A stretch of 64,000 bases of DNA from Phascolarctos cinereus (lineage: Eukaryota > Chordata > Mammalia > Diprotodontia > Phascolarctidae): positions 682,001 to 746,000 of the forward strand of contig NW_018344332.1 of assembly GCF_002099425.1 (NCBI RefSeq), in the 5' to 3' direction. Below are positions 22,970 to 33,600 of this stretch, piece after piece (position 1 is the stretch's first letter; each line of letters starts with the position of its first letter). The translations under genes were made by a program, and so were the position numbers. The notes under the pieces were generated by a model, which was not told the origin of the DNA, searched no databases, and was given only the letters and a program-made list of their open reading frames with translations.

Positions 22970-24010
22970 GATCGATGAAGGTTTATCTATGCAGACGACT
23001 CTCAGGTCAGTTTATCCAGAACTACCATCTCAGGTACCCTTAATTCTCATCTCTAATTACCAGTTGGACATTTCTAGTGTTTAGTACATTGTCTGGCACA
23101 TATCAGGTGATTAGTAAATGCTTATTGAATGAGCAGATGAATGGGTGGATGGATGTCCCATACGTAGTTTAAACTCAATGTGCCCCAAAGAGAGTTCATC
23201 ATCTTTTCTTAACTGCCCTGTTATTATTGAGGGCACTGCTATCTTCCCAGTCACCTGGCTCACCACATAGGTAACATCCTCATCACTCTCAACAACATCA
23301 TATATCTAAACTGTTACCAATTCCTGTTTTTTTGGTCTCTCTTTGCAGCATCCCTCTGGTATGTGTCCTTCTCTCCTCTGACACAGCGATGCTCATCCTG
23401 ATTATGGTCAGAGCCTTCTGGTTGGCTTCCCTGCCTCACTTCTCTTCCCAGTCCAGTCTAGTTTCCACTCAACTATCAAAGTGATTTGCTGAAAGTGCAG
23501 GTCTGATGATGTCATATTGCTCTTCTACTCAACAAACTCCAGTGGCTCCCTATTACCTCCTGGATGAAATATAAAATACCGCACTTGGATTTGGGAGCCC
23601 TTCCCAATCTGGCCACCTCCTGGCTTTCCAGGCTTCTTACACTTCCTTCTTCTTCACAATCCAACCTCATCAGCTTCCTGGCTATTCCTGAAATAATCAT
23701 CTCCATCTTCCAACTCTCAGCAACTTCACTGGCTGTGGCCCATGTGGGAACTCTCTTGGCTTCCCTCAGGACTCAGCACCAATCTTACCTTCCCCAAGAG
23801 ACTTCTCTCATTGCCCCCATTCTGAGGTCACCTGCAATTTATCCCCTTTGGAATATTGTGTACATAGTAATTTGCTTATTGTCTTCCCCCTTAGAATATT
23901 GGCTCTTTGGGGGCAAAGGCCATGGTTTTGCTTTTCTTTGTATTTCTAGCACTTAGCATGAAGCATAGCACATGGTGGGCACTTAATAAATGCTTGGTTA
24001 TTTGATTTGA
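22970..24010 (+). mobile_element. L2 LINE: RT end and 3' UTR (about 1 kb)
   Basis: Starts in the RT-end block ('gcagacgactctcaggtca') and continues through 'tgtgccccaaagagagttca', 'tcccagtcacctggctcac', 'agtggctccctattacctcc' and 'atctggccacctcctggctt' to the tail 'cacttaataaatgcttggtt'. This covers the L2 ORF2 terminus and the whole 3' UTR. A second L2 tail is inserted at 23077-23150. The open frame 23564-23956 is L2 3' UTR, not a gene. Confidence 0.85.
23077..23150 (+). mobile_element. L2 3' tail nested in another L2
   Basis: 'cattgtctggcacatatcag' and 'gtaaatgcttattgaatgag' form a short L2 tail. On either side the host L2 reads on directly ('ccagttggacatttct' / 'ggatgtccca'), so this piece was inserted into an existing L2. 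Confidence 0.7.
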
Positions 24011-24198
24011 GTTGTAGGGGGTAACAGTTTTCTTCAAGTGTTTGAAAGACTTTCATGTTCAAGATGGAAGAGACTTTCCTTAGTTTCAGAGGATCAAACT
24101 GGAAGCAATGAGTAGGAATTAAATCAAGGAAGATGTAATAGAAAAAATAAATTATATAATTCATGAATTTTATTTATAGATTGTTATGAATTATGAAT

Positions 24199-24453
24199 AA
24201 GGCAGCTAGGTGGCTTGGTGGGTAGAGCACTGTGTTTAAAGTCAGAGAGGCACTTCTTCCTAAGTTCAAATCTGGCCTCAGACACTTACTAGCTGGACAA
24301 GTCATTTAACCTTGTTTGCCTCAGTTTCCTCACCTGTAAAGAAGAGGAGAAGGAAATGGCAAACTACTTTGGCATCTCTACCAAGAAAACCCCAAATGGG
24401 GCCACAAAGAGTCAGAGAGAACTGAAAAATGACTGAACAAAACCAAAAAACAA
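24199..24453 (+). mobile_element. WSINE1-type SINE, full length
   Basis: Begins with 'aaggcagctaggtggcttgg', passes through 'ctggcctcagacacttacta' and ends with 'aaaaccccaaatggggccac' and an A-rich tail. Confidence 0.92.
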
Positions 24454-24454
24454 T

Positions 24455-24714
24455 GGCTAACATTTATATAATGCTTATTATTTACATTGCACTGTGCTAA
24501 GCACTTTACAATCATCTCATTTGATCCTCACAATCAACCCTGGGAGATAGGTGCTGTTATTATACCCATTTTACAGATGAGAAAACTGAGGCAGTCAGCG
24601 ATTAGTTGACTTATCAAGCATCACACAACTAGTAAGTGTCTAAAACTGGAATTGAACTCAGGTTTTCTTGACTACAGATTTAGCTTTCTGTCCATTGCAC
24701 CACTGAGCTACCCT
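24455..24714 (-). mobile_element. MAR1-type CORE-SINE, full length
   Basis: 'ggctaacatttatataatgc', 'tttgatcctcacaatcaacc', 'tttacagatgagaaaactga' and 'ccattgcaccactgagctac'. It directly follows the WSINE1 tail. Confidence 0.9.
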
Positions 24715-24769
24715 ACCTATATCTTTAACATAAGGAGATACCTCTTAATAACGATTGCAACCACTAAAC

Positions 24770-24904
24770 AGAATAAACTGCCATGGGAGGTGGGGGTGAG
24801 TAGTGAGCTCCTCATCATGGGAGGTCTTTGGGGAGATGCTGGATGACCAATTTGGGGGGCTGCCAACGTGCCTCTCTGTCGGATGTTCCTTGGATTCATT
24901 AGTA
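24770..24904 (+). mobile_element. L3/CR1-type LINE 3' end
   Basis: 'gtgagtagtgagctcctcat', 'gggaggtctttggggagatg' and 'ctggatgaccaatttggggg' follow the L3/CR1 terminal pattern ('gtagtgaactccc..', 'ggaggtcttcaag', 'gctggatgaccac'). Confidence 0.6.
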
Positions 24905-25394
24905 TTTGGTTCCTTTCCTGCTTTGAAATTATGGGCTCATAAACTAATACCTGCCAATGACCAGTAAATGAGTTGACAATTGTCTTGAGCGTCCTGGTTT
25001 ATTAACTTAACTAACTAAATTGTTACACTGCTACAACATCAAAAATCTTTTTAAAAATAATATGCTGTGGCGTGATAAGAATCTTTAGTGAAATTGTCCA
25101 CTCTTACTTATGTAAAAATGAGGGTGGAAAATCATTTGTCAATCCAGACACAACAAACTCACAGTTCTGGTGCCTACTATAGACTATTGTTTGGTTCTTG
25201 GCCTGTAAACAGATGTAGTCAGGTAGGCCAAGAACAGTTACAAAGCATGTGTACTCATAGAGAGGAGGAGGGGAAAAGCTTCAGCTGGTGAACAAGAGGG
25301 ATTGTTATGAGTTGTATCATCTCCATCTGCTCTCAGTGTTCTACTTGGGAACCATAAAATGGACAGAGAAGGGTGACAGTTCAGTGGCTTCCAG
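24905..25394. other. Unassigned sequence
   Basis: No recognised feature. Confidence 0.4.
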
Positions 25395-25836
25395 ACACGA
25401 ACCTGTGGTATGACCCTTGACAAGTTACTGTACCTTTCTCTGCCTCAGTATCCTCTTCTGTAAAATGGGGATAATAATAGCACTCACCTTATAAATTTGT
25501 TGTGAGGATCAAATGAGATAATATTTGTTATGAGGTGATATGATAATTTTTATTTTATAAATTATTTTATTAAATTAAATTTATTATTTAATGTTAATAA
25601 TGCTACTATATCATTATTGTAATGATATCTAACATAATAAATAACACATAATTACACAATAATTATAAAAATAATTAACATTACTAGTTAATAATATTAG
25701 TAATAATATTAAATTATTGAGTTTATGAAGAAATAAATTTATTTTATAAATTTATTATGAGGTAATATGTTAAAAAGAAAAAGAAAGGATTAGCACAACA
25801 CCTGGCACAGAGAGGGTGCTTAATACGTGTTTATTT
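25395..25836 (+). mobile_element. MAR1/MIR-type SINE interrupted by AT-rich expansion
   Basis: The SINE reads from 'gtggtatgacccttgacaag' to 'tgtaaaatggggataataat' and 'atcaaatgagataatatttg' (about 25525). It resumes at about 25785 with 'acaacacctggcacagagag' and 'gtgcttaatacg'. The break sits where the family normally has an AT-rich step. Confidence 0.75.
25526..25784. repeat. AT-rich low-complexity expansion inside a SINE
   Basis: About 260 bases almost without G or C. Recurring 'aaatttattttataaattta' pieces and a second copy of 'ttatgaggt.atatg' suggest local duplication and slippage starting from the SINE's own 'gagataatatttgttatgag' step. Confidence 0.7.
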
Positions 25837-26737
25837 CCATCCTACAATTCTTTATTTTTCAACATTCCTTTTTCTGTGTGGGATAAAGGTGCCAAACCTG
25901 AAGATGCTTCATACCTGAGTCATGTATACTGGGTCCTCATATTCCCCTCTCCCCATCCCTTCCTCTGCTGTGGAGAATACCTTAGTCTAGAGGCAGAAAT
26001 GAAATTGTTCTACACAATTTGGTAATGGTAGCCATCTCTAAGGAGGTGCAGAGGGAAGAAAAAATAGGAAAAAAAAGAAATTTATATCATTATTATATAT
26101 TTAAAAATAGTATCAAGTCATACATAACAGATTTGCAACTATACTTTTATGGAAATGCTTGTTTGATTCCACAAATTAAAAAATAAAATAAATTTTAAAA
26201 AATTAAAAAAGGAAATTGTTCCACAAAACTCTGAGCTGGGGATGAGATTGAAGCATGAAAACACAGGTCCCTCCTGGCAACCCCAGAACAATGAATTCAG
26301 GGCAAGCTAAAGGGCAGGTAGAGGCTGAGGATTGGCAAGGTTGGTGGGCTCTGTGGTCTCTGTCCAGTCCTCCCAGATTAGGCATTTTTGCATTACAAGA
26401 AGAAATCAAACCCATTTGGTAGGCATGCTGAGTCCGCATTCTGAATTTTCCAAATCTGCATCTTTGCTCATGAGGCATATTACTGCTGAGAATATTTGGA
26501 TGGAATAATAGAAGTAATAATGTGAATTATCTCCAAAGCTTATTGGAAGCACAACTCTCTTTCCCGAAGGGATGATTTTGCTTAATATTCATTCAAAATG
26601 AATGGGAGAGGAATTCACAATATGTTCCTTTTCAGCATAATTGTGTTTAGAGAAGGAAACATTTGTTATTCTAAAACTATTTATCACTTATTTCTCCTGA
26701 ATTCCACAAGAAAGGATTTCTGAGAAGTTGTAGGTTG
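25837..26737. other. Unassigned sequence
   Basis: Contains an A-rich stretch (26058-26215) that could be the tail of a degraded retroelement, but no body was recognised. The minus frame 26478-26203 is featureless. Confidence 0.4.
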
Positions 26738-26998
26738 GCCAGTCAACAAACATTTGTTAAGCATCTACTATGTGCCAGTCACTGGGCTAAGCATTGAAGA
26801 TACAAAGAAAGACACAGAATAGTCCTTTCCCTCAGGGATCTCACAGTCTAGTGGGGAAGACAACATGCATACAGCTATGTACAAACAAGGTAAAGACGGG
26901 GTAAATTTCCCATAATCAATAGAGAAAAGATCTTAGAATTAAGAGGAAGAGGGAAAGGATTCCTGTAGAAGGTGTGATTTGTACCAGGATTTGATTTC
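26738..26998 (+). mobile_element. R1 repeat, 5' part
   Basis: 'aagcatctactatgtgccag', 'tgggctaagcattgaagata', 'ccctcagggatctcacagtc' and 'gacaacatgcatacagctat' follow in order. One of the clearest R1 copies here. Confidence 0.65.
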
Positions 26999-27157
26999 CC
27001 CTCTGTAATATCTCGAGAACGCACCCCCTTCCCTCCTCTGACACTACCAGCCCGTACATGTCCTCCTCACCTCATGTGCAGAATATTGCAATATACCTGT
27101 CAGTGGGTCTGCCTGACTTAAGTCTCTCCACATTCCGCACCATCTTCCACACTCTGG
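26999..27157 (+). mobile_element. L2 internal fragment
   Basis: 'atctcgagaacgcaccccct' and 'tgcaatatacctgtcagtgg' match the L2 block near the end of ORF2 ('tctcgaatacgcccccttct', 'tgcaata'). Confidence 0.6.
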
Positions 27158-27613
27158 TCCTGTCTCATTCTCCCAAGACATAGATGTGCAAGGGTTATGA
27201 CCTGAGTGAAGAATGATACATGCTACCTGGGCAGAAAAGGGGCACCTTACCTTTGAGCTCCTCTTCACTGGTGCTGTGCTTGAAGGAACACCACAAACTA
27301 GCCCACAGAATGGAACAATAAGCAAGGCTACGAAACTGGAGTTAATTTCACCTCCTTCTGCCTTCTCTTAGTGGAAGAATCAAAGTCTGCCTTTCTAGAA
27401 TAAACTGTTATCATATACATGTAACATACATGCAGCATACATGTATGCCATGATCTGCAGACATATGTACATATTACACACACATACACATTTGGTCATG
27501 GGAATTAGAGAAAATGGCTAATCTCCCATTTGTTGCTCACATGGACCAGTTTATTGAAGAAATGAAATCTATGTGGCAACCAGTTTGAAATGATCTCTGG
27601 AAGCATAATAATG
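27158..27613 (+). repeat. Copy A of a diverged direct repeat
   Basis: Pairs with 28720-29190 over its full length. Shared blocks in the same order include 'gacctgagtgaagaatgat' / 'ggcctgagtgaagaatgat', 'gggcaccttaccttt', 'ggtcatggg.attagagaaaatg' and 'ccagtttgaaat'. Both copies hold an ACAT-type microsatellite at the same place. I do not recognise the family. Confidence 0.85.
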
Positions 27614-27815
27614 CTCGTATGAGTATTGAGATGGCAGAATACACAATGTTAAAGGCTAGAGAGAGGTTAAGAAGGAGAAGGATTGAGAAAAGGCTACTAA
27701 ATTTGGCAAGAAGTAGATAGGTATTAACTTTGGAGAGAGGAATTTTAGTTGAATGAAGATGTTAGGAGCAAGACAGTAAAGTTGAGTGGAGAGTGAGCTT
27801 GTAAACTAAGACTGT
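27614..27815 (+). mobile_element. R1 repeat fragment (distal part)
   Basis: 'attgagaaaaggctactaaa', 'aactttggagagaggaattt' and 'gttgaatgaagatgtta' correspond to 60190-60260, where 'gagaaaaggccattagattt' and 'ttaaagagagcagtttgggt' occur. Confidence 0.55.
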
Positions 27816-27869
27816 TTTACACACCTCTGATGTAACCCTGAAAATGAGAAAAGTAGATTTAGTAAAGAA

Positions 27870-28022
27870 CTGAGTATCATGCAGTCCTGGGTTCAAATGA
27901 TGTTTCTAATAACATGAACTATGTGGCCGTGGACAAATCCTTTAAATTTTCTGAGCCTGTTTCCTCACCCATGAATTTGGGATAATAATGCCTACAACAA
28001 CTAACTGACATGTTTGTTGAGA
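27870..28022 (+). mobile_element. MIR-type SINE
   Basis: 'cagtcctgggttcaaatgat', 'actatgtggccgtggacaaa' and 'gggataataatgcctacaac' follow the MIR order on plus. Confidence 0.65.
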
Positions 28023-28029
28023 GGGCCAG

Positions 28030-28240
28030 AGGAGGTCATAGGATTGCAGATGGAGAGTTCCAAGGGACCCCAGCCATATTTGAGTCAAACTTCCTTACTT
28101 CATAGAAAAGGAAACTAAGGCACATGGAGGTTGAAATGACTTCCCAAAAGGTCACTCAGGTAGTAAAGGTCAGAGGTAGGATTTGAACCCAGGTCCTCCA
28201 GCTCCACAGTCAGGGTTATTTCCACTGTCCCGCATTGTCT
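28030..28240 (-). mobile_element. MIR-type SINE
   Basis: 'gttccaagggaccccagcca', 'agaaaaggaaactaaggcac' and 'ggatttgaacccaggtcctc' follow on minus, adjacent to an oppositely oriented MIR. Confidence 0.7.
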
Positions 28241-28719
28241 CATTGTGTCCTTTGAAGCATTACATCAATGCAAGTTATGATTATTATCTATATAAAAGCA
28301 TTTTTTCTGTCACTATCCCTGTTGGAGGAATAACAAGGTGTCTAGCACCCTCTGTGACAATGGCCATTAGGAACCTTTATGTTTTGGATGATGGTTATAT
28401 CCACTCCCCATAAAATCTCTGGCTTGTTTTCTAAACACTGGCCATAAGTTCAATTATCAATCCCAAACTAGAGAATCTCTGGGGGATTTCAACCACTCCT
28501 CAAAGAATATCTGGCATGTGATCCCAGGATTAAGCAATGGATGACTTCACACACTGCATCCAGAAAGTATTGCATTTTTCATTGCATTTTCATGATTTTT
28601 TTAAGCAAACATACTTTTTAGCAATTCCATTTGGAGAATTATTGTTTATGTGCAGAGTTGCCACTTAGCCATCCTAGAGTGATTTAGCCCAGGCTAATTT
28701 GTACCTTTAGACACTCCTG
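28241..28719. other. Unassigned sequence
   Basis: No recognised feature. Confidence 0.4.
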
Positions 28720-29190
28720 TCCTGCCCTCATTCTCCTTAGACAAAGGTGTGCAAAGGGCATGGCCTGAGTGAAGAATGATGTATTCTAGCTGGGCAAAAA
28801 ATGGGCACCTTACCTTTGGCCTGCTCTTCATTGGTACTATGTTTAAATGAACTTCACAGACTAGCCCATACAACTGAACAATAAATAAGCAAGGCTATGG
28901 AATTGAGGTTACTTTCACCTCCAGCTGGAGCATATCTTCTCTTAGTGATGAAGGAAGACAAAGCCTTCCTTTATATAACTATGTTATTACATACATACAT
29001 ACATATACATGTACATATGTAATTTACACATACACATATGCATATTACACACACACACATACATACATATGGTCATGGGGATTAGAGAAAATGTGTAATC
29101 CATTATATTGTTGCTCTCATGACCTAGCTCACTGAAGAAATTAAATCTATCTGGAAACCAGTTTGAAATCCTCTCTGGAAAGAATAATGC
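28720..29190 (+). repeat. Copy B of a diverged direct repeat
   Basis: Second copy of the sequence at 27158-27613, about 1.56 kb downstream and in the same orientation. It includes 'gaacaataaataagcaaggc', which contains a possible AATAAA. The ACAT microsatellite at 28984-29065 inside it is longer than in copy A. L1 sequence begins directly after its end. Confidence 0.85.
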
Positions 29191-29875
29191 ATACAACACA
29201 GCCTGAAGAAAAAAAAATATACAGATCATATAATGCACAGTTATATGTTTACAAAACTGAGAACAGAAAATAGAGGAATAATTTTCAAGAACATAAAATA
29301 ACCTAACTAGACCAGAAAGAGAACTTAAAGAACCCAATTTCAGAAAAAGAAATAGATATAAAGGAAGCACCAAAGTAAAAAACAACAACAACAACAACAA
29401 AACTTCCTGGTCCTGATGGATTCACAGTAGAATTCTATCAAAATTTTAAAAGGAAATTAGTAGCTATACTTCACAAATTGTTTTCAAAAATATGAGATAA
29501 ATATTCTTAATGCCTGAACTGGGGAACAATAAAATAAAGAAAGTAAACTATAGAGCGATATCATTAATGAAAAATCACTAAAATTTAAAAAACAAAAATT
29601 AAGCCAAGAAATCAAGCTTTCTAATCAAGTGGGATTTATACCAGGGTTGCAAGAATGATTTAACATGAGGAAAACAATCAAAATAATCAAATAAAAAAAC
29701 AAAAGGTCCAAAATTATATCTCAAAAGATGTAGAAAAATCCTTTGACTAAGCATACCACTCTTTTATGTTAAAAACCTTACAAAGTATAGGCATAGAGGA
29801 ACTTTTTTAAAAATATTATAAAACATCAATCTAAAACCAAAGAAAGCATCATATTGAGTGATGCAAAACCCGAAA
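29191..29875 (+). mobile_element. L1 ORF2 reverse-transcriptase fragment
   Basis: Degraded L1 RT on plus. 'cctggtcctgatggattcac' (near 29407) encodes the PGPDGFT block, followed by 'gaattctatcaaaatttt' (EFYQNF). 'caagtgggatttataccagg' (near 29627) encodes the QVGFIPG block. Stops and frameshifts throughout. No 5' or 3' end of an L1 is present. Confidence 0.85.
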
Positions 29876-30111
29876 TGAAATTTCAATGCACCTCTTCATC
29901 CAGTCCAAGACTTCATGAAAACACTTCTAGAACTTCTGGTAACTGAACTAGTAACAAAACAGATAATCAGACAGGATGCACTCAGAAGCACCAAAGAAGA
30001 GGAACCCCAATTTGAATTTTGTTTGTGAAGCCCCAAGGTACTCAAAGGACACTCAGAGCTCTGATGGGGAGCTCCCAGGGAGAAGCATGCTAGTGACTTC
30101 CCTATATGGTT

Positions 30112-30290
30112 ATCTACTATTTATCTTATCTATGTCTTGTTTGTACATAATTGAATGTCATCTCCTCCATTAGAAGATGAGCTCTTTGAAAGCAGAGATT
30201 GTCTTTTGCCACTCTTTGTACTCCTAGAACTTAGTACAATACCTGACACATAGTGGGCACTAAATGAATGCTTATAGTCTTGACTTGAGG
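30112..30290 (+). mobile_element. L2 3' end
   Basis: 'cctccattagaagatgagct', 'agcagagattgtcttttgcc' and 'tagtgggcactaaatgaatg' form a typical L2 tail. Confidence 0.8.
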
Positions 30291-30879
30291 AAGGTAAAAG
30301 TGTCTGGACTGTGCCCAAGGAAGTCACAGAAGGGAGATTAAAAGGCCATTAGGACCTTGATTAGGGAAGCACCAAATGGGATACAAAACCATCCAATGTT
30401 TTATCTTGGGAAATTCTGGAGGAGATAGAAAAAAGCAATACTCCTACTAGGATGACTTTTTGGGGAGAAAGAAAAACTACCCAGCACCCTGAATAAGGAA
30501 ACCTGGAAAGGGATAGAAGACTACCCAGTTCCTAAGCTGTGGTGTTTTAGAGCCCCAAGTAGGGGAGTCCCATGAGAAAATAGAAAATTTCCCAATACCC
30601 CCCAAAAGAAAGCTGCAAGGAGGTACAAAAGACCAGTTCATGCAAAGATCAGGGCAGCTCTCTGACTGAATACATTGAAGGCTGCCAAAGCTCTGAGTCC
30701 ACACACATCAAGTGCAAGTTATTAAAATAAATCCAGGTAAATGAGATCAGGACTAATGAGGACCTCCTAACTCTCATCCAATGGTGTGGGAAGGGACAAC
30801 GCCAGTGCCTAGCACTGTCTTAATTCAGGAAGTAAGGTCTAAAAAGAAACAGACACAGTAAGATACAGACAATAGAGAA
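30291..30879. other. Unassigned, possibly LINE 5' sequence
   Basis: Lies directly upstream of the ORF1-like sequence of the next element and could be its 5' UTR, but no motif is certain. Confidence 0.35.
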
Positions 30880-31048
30880 ATATTGTGGAGGAAAGGATGC
30901 TTAAGGCACAAACCCAGAAGAAGAGAATAACTCCACATCATTCACATGTAAAGCCCTAAGAAAAATTCAGATTTGCCAATCTCTATAGAAATTCCTAAAA
31001 GAAATGAGGCTAGGATGCTAACAAAATTGTGTAAATGAAATGAGATTA

Positions 31049-31603
31049 AGAATCACTGGACCAGGGGTGAAGGATAGAGAGAAAGACACAGATAGTAATC
31101 ATAACTGTGAATGTGATATATGAATGTAATGGAATACTATTGTGCTATAAGAAATGAGAAGACAGACTTTAGAAAAACCTGGAAAGACTTGTATGTTCTG
31201 ATACTGAGTGAAGTGGGCAGAACCGGGAGAACATTTTACACAGTAACAGCCACAGAATCCAAGATATCTCCAAAGGCCTTGTGATCAAAAATGCTATTCA
31301 CATCCAAAGAAAGAACTATGGAGTTTGAATGCAGATCAAAGCATACTATTTTTTTTTCTGGTATTGTATTTTGTCCCCTCTTTCTGGTGATTCATCCTAT
31401 TAGTTCTAATTCTTACTTACAACATCACTAATATGAGAATATGTTTAATAGGAATGTGTATGTACAGCCTATATCAGATTGCACACCATCTTGGGGAGGG
31501 AGGGGAGAAAAATTTAAAACTCAAAAGCTTATGAAAGTGATTGTTGATAAATCAAAATAAATTAATAAAAAAAAAGAAAAAAGAATCATTAGACCAGGTG
31601 AAA
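31049..31603 (+). mobile_element. Internally deleted L1 with target-site duplication
   Basis: Imperfect direct repeats flank it: 'aagaatcactggaccagg' (31049) and 'aagaatcattagaccagg' (31581). The element (31073-31580) opens with about 45 bases matching the ORF2 start of the L1 at 57.46 kb ('gacacagatagtaatcataa'). It then jumps, near 31117, to the end of ORF2 ('ggaatactattgtgctataa') and the 3' UTR, ending in 'aattaataaaaaaaaag'. Nearly all of ORF2 is absent, so it moved only with help from another L1. Confidence 0.8.
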
Positions 31604-32141
31604 ACCATGTCAAAACCAAATGCCTGGATATCATATTTCAAGAAATCATAAATGAAAATTGCCCAGATTTAGTAGGAGTACAGAACACAATAAAAATAGA
31701 AAGAATCTGATGGTCACTTCCTGAAACAACAAAATGCTGGTTGCCTCAGAAAGACTATGGTCAGAATCTAGAGTTTCTAGGTCAAAGAGCAAATAGCTAT
31801 AAACAAGGAATTCAAGTACTCAGAAGTCTTTCTCGCTATTGCACAAGATTTGGCAGCAACCACTACAAAAAAGGCGACAACATAAAGAAATTAATGGAGA
31901 AGGAAGAAGCTGCTTTTCACAACTGTGGATAAGAGGAGAGTTCATAAACACAGGCTACAGAGGATGACAAAACATAAGCTGGGCAGCTTGGATGATAGGA
32001 TTAAAAAAGTTTTGCACAAACCAAGCCCATGCAGTTAAAATTAGAAAGGAAATAGGTGAGTAAGGAAATAATTTTTGAAGTAAACTTCTCTGAGAAAGGC
32101 TTAGTATACCAGATATATAAGGGAATAATTCAAATTTATAG

Positions 32142-32275
32142 GTGCAGTGGATAAAGCACTGGCCCTGAAGTCAGGAGGACCTGAGTTCAAATCTGACCTC
32201 AGATCAAACACTTGACACTAGCTGTGTGACCCTGGGCAAGTCACTTAACCCCAATTGCCAAAAAAAAAGAAACAA
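32142..32275 (+). mobile_element. WALLSI-type short SINE with A tail
   Basis: 'gcagtggataaagcactggc', 'ggaggacctgagttcaaatc' and 'agtcacttaaccccaattgc', followed by A9. Nested in the ORF2 C-terminal part of the HAL1-like element. Confidence 0.9.
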
Positions 32276-32794
32276 ATTTATAATAATAAGAGACATTCCC
32301 CAACAGTTAAATGGTTAATAACAGGCAGATAACAAAGGGAGAAAACCAAGCTATCAACAAATATATGAAAACAATCTTCCAAGTGACTAATAATTAGAGA
32401 AATGCTATTAAAACAGTTGAAGTTCCACCTTACATATCAGATTGGAAAAGACAGTAACAATGATAATAAAAATATGTCAAATATTAGTGGGGCTGTGGGG
32501 AAAAATGGACATGCATTGATTGTAGGTGGATTTGTGAATGGATCAAGTTATTCTGAAAGCAACCTGGAATGCTGCTTTAAAAGCCTCAAAACTATTTTTG
32601 CCTTTTGACTTAGTAACACTACTATTGGTGATCAAAGAAAGAAGAAGTTTGTCCCAGATATATTAAAAACATTTATGACAATTCCTTTTTTAGCAGCAAA
32701 AAATGGGACTCTAAGGAGGTTCCTATTGATTGAAGTACAGTTAAAGAAGTTATAGCATATGAATGAAAAGGAATATTACTGTTTTGTGAAAATA

Positions 32795-33136
32795 ATGCCT
32801 CCTCAACAAGGGTGGGTGGGGAGGGAGGAAGGGAGAAAATTTGGAACCTAAAGTTTAAAAAGAAAATGTTAAAAAATTGTTTTCACATGCAACTGGGAAA
32901 TAAGATATATAGGCAATAGGGTATAGAAATCTATCTTGCCCTACAGGGAAATAGAAGAGGACGGGGATAAGAGGAGGGGGAGATAAAAGGGAGGGCAGAT
33001 TAGAGGAAAGGGTATTCAGAATGCATGTCACCTTGGGGTTGGGGGAGGGACAAGATGGGGAGAAAATTTGGAACTCAAAATCTTGTGGAAGTGAATGTTG
33101 AAAACTAAAAATAAATTAATGAATCTTAAAAAAAAT
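32795..33136 (+). mobile_element. L1 3' UTR fragment (nested)
   Basis: 'tagaaatctatcttgcccta', 'gaatgcatgtcaccttgggg' and 'actcaaaatcttgtggaagt' form the 3' end of a younger marsupial L1. The host LINE resumes at 'aatgaaaaggatagcttctg'. Confidence 0.7.
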
Positions 33137-33371
33137 GAAAAGGATAGCTTCTGACAAATGTGGGAAGACTTGTATGAACTGATGAAGAGAGAGAGGTCAG
33201 CAGAACCAGGAGAACAATATATACCATAACTTCTTCATAAGGAAAAACAACTTTGAAAGATTTAAGAACGCAAATGAATTAAATGACCAACCCTAATTCC
33301 ATAACAGAGAGTAGGAAAGATGCTACTCAAATCCTGACAGATGGACTCAGTACGAAGAATGAGGCATACTC

Positions 33372-33600
33372 TTTTTTGTTCAGTTATTTTTCAGTCATGT
33401 CTGACTTTTCATGATACCATTTGGGGTTTCTTAGAAAAGATACTGGAATGATTTGCTATTTCCTTCTCTAGATCTTTTTAGAGATGAGGAAACTGAGACA
33501 ACCAGAATTAAGTGATTTGCCCAGGGTCACATAGCTGGTGAGTATCTGAGGTCTTTCTGACACTAGGACTTGAACTCTACCCACTATGTTACCAAAGTTT
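33372..33600 (-). mobile_element. WSINE1-type SINE (nested in LINE 3' UTR)
   Basis: 'ttttcagtcatgtctgactt', 'gatttgcccagggtcacata' and 'ctacccactatgttacc', reversed. The host 3' UTR continues on both sides. Confidence 0.85.

Noticed and set aside
23564-23956. 130-codon plus-strand frame that looks like a membrane protein
   Set aside because: It lies wholly in L2 3' UTR sequence; the hydrophobic look comes from pyrimidine richness.
24199-24260. tRNA gene-like A and B box sequence in SINE heads (here and in all other SINEs)
   Set aside because: These are tRNA-derived SINE promoters. No complete cloverleaf with anticodon arm and 3' end was found.
28720-29190. Direct repeats as the two long terminal repeats of one retrovirus-like element
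   Set aside because: Only about 1.1 kb separates them and it consists of R1 and MIR pieces. No capsid, polymerase or primer-binding site is visible, so they are kept as unclassified repeats.
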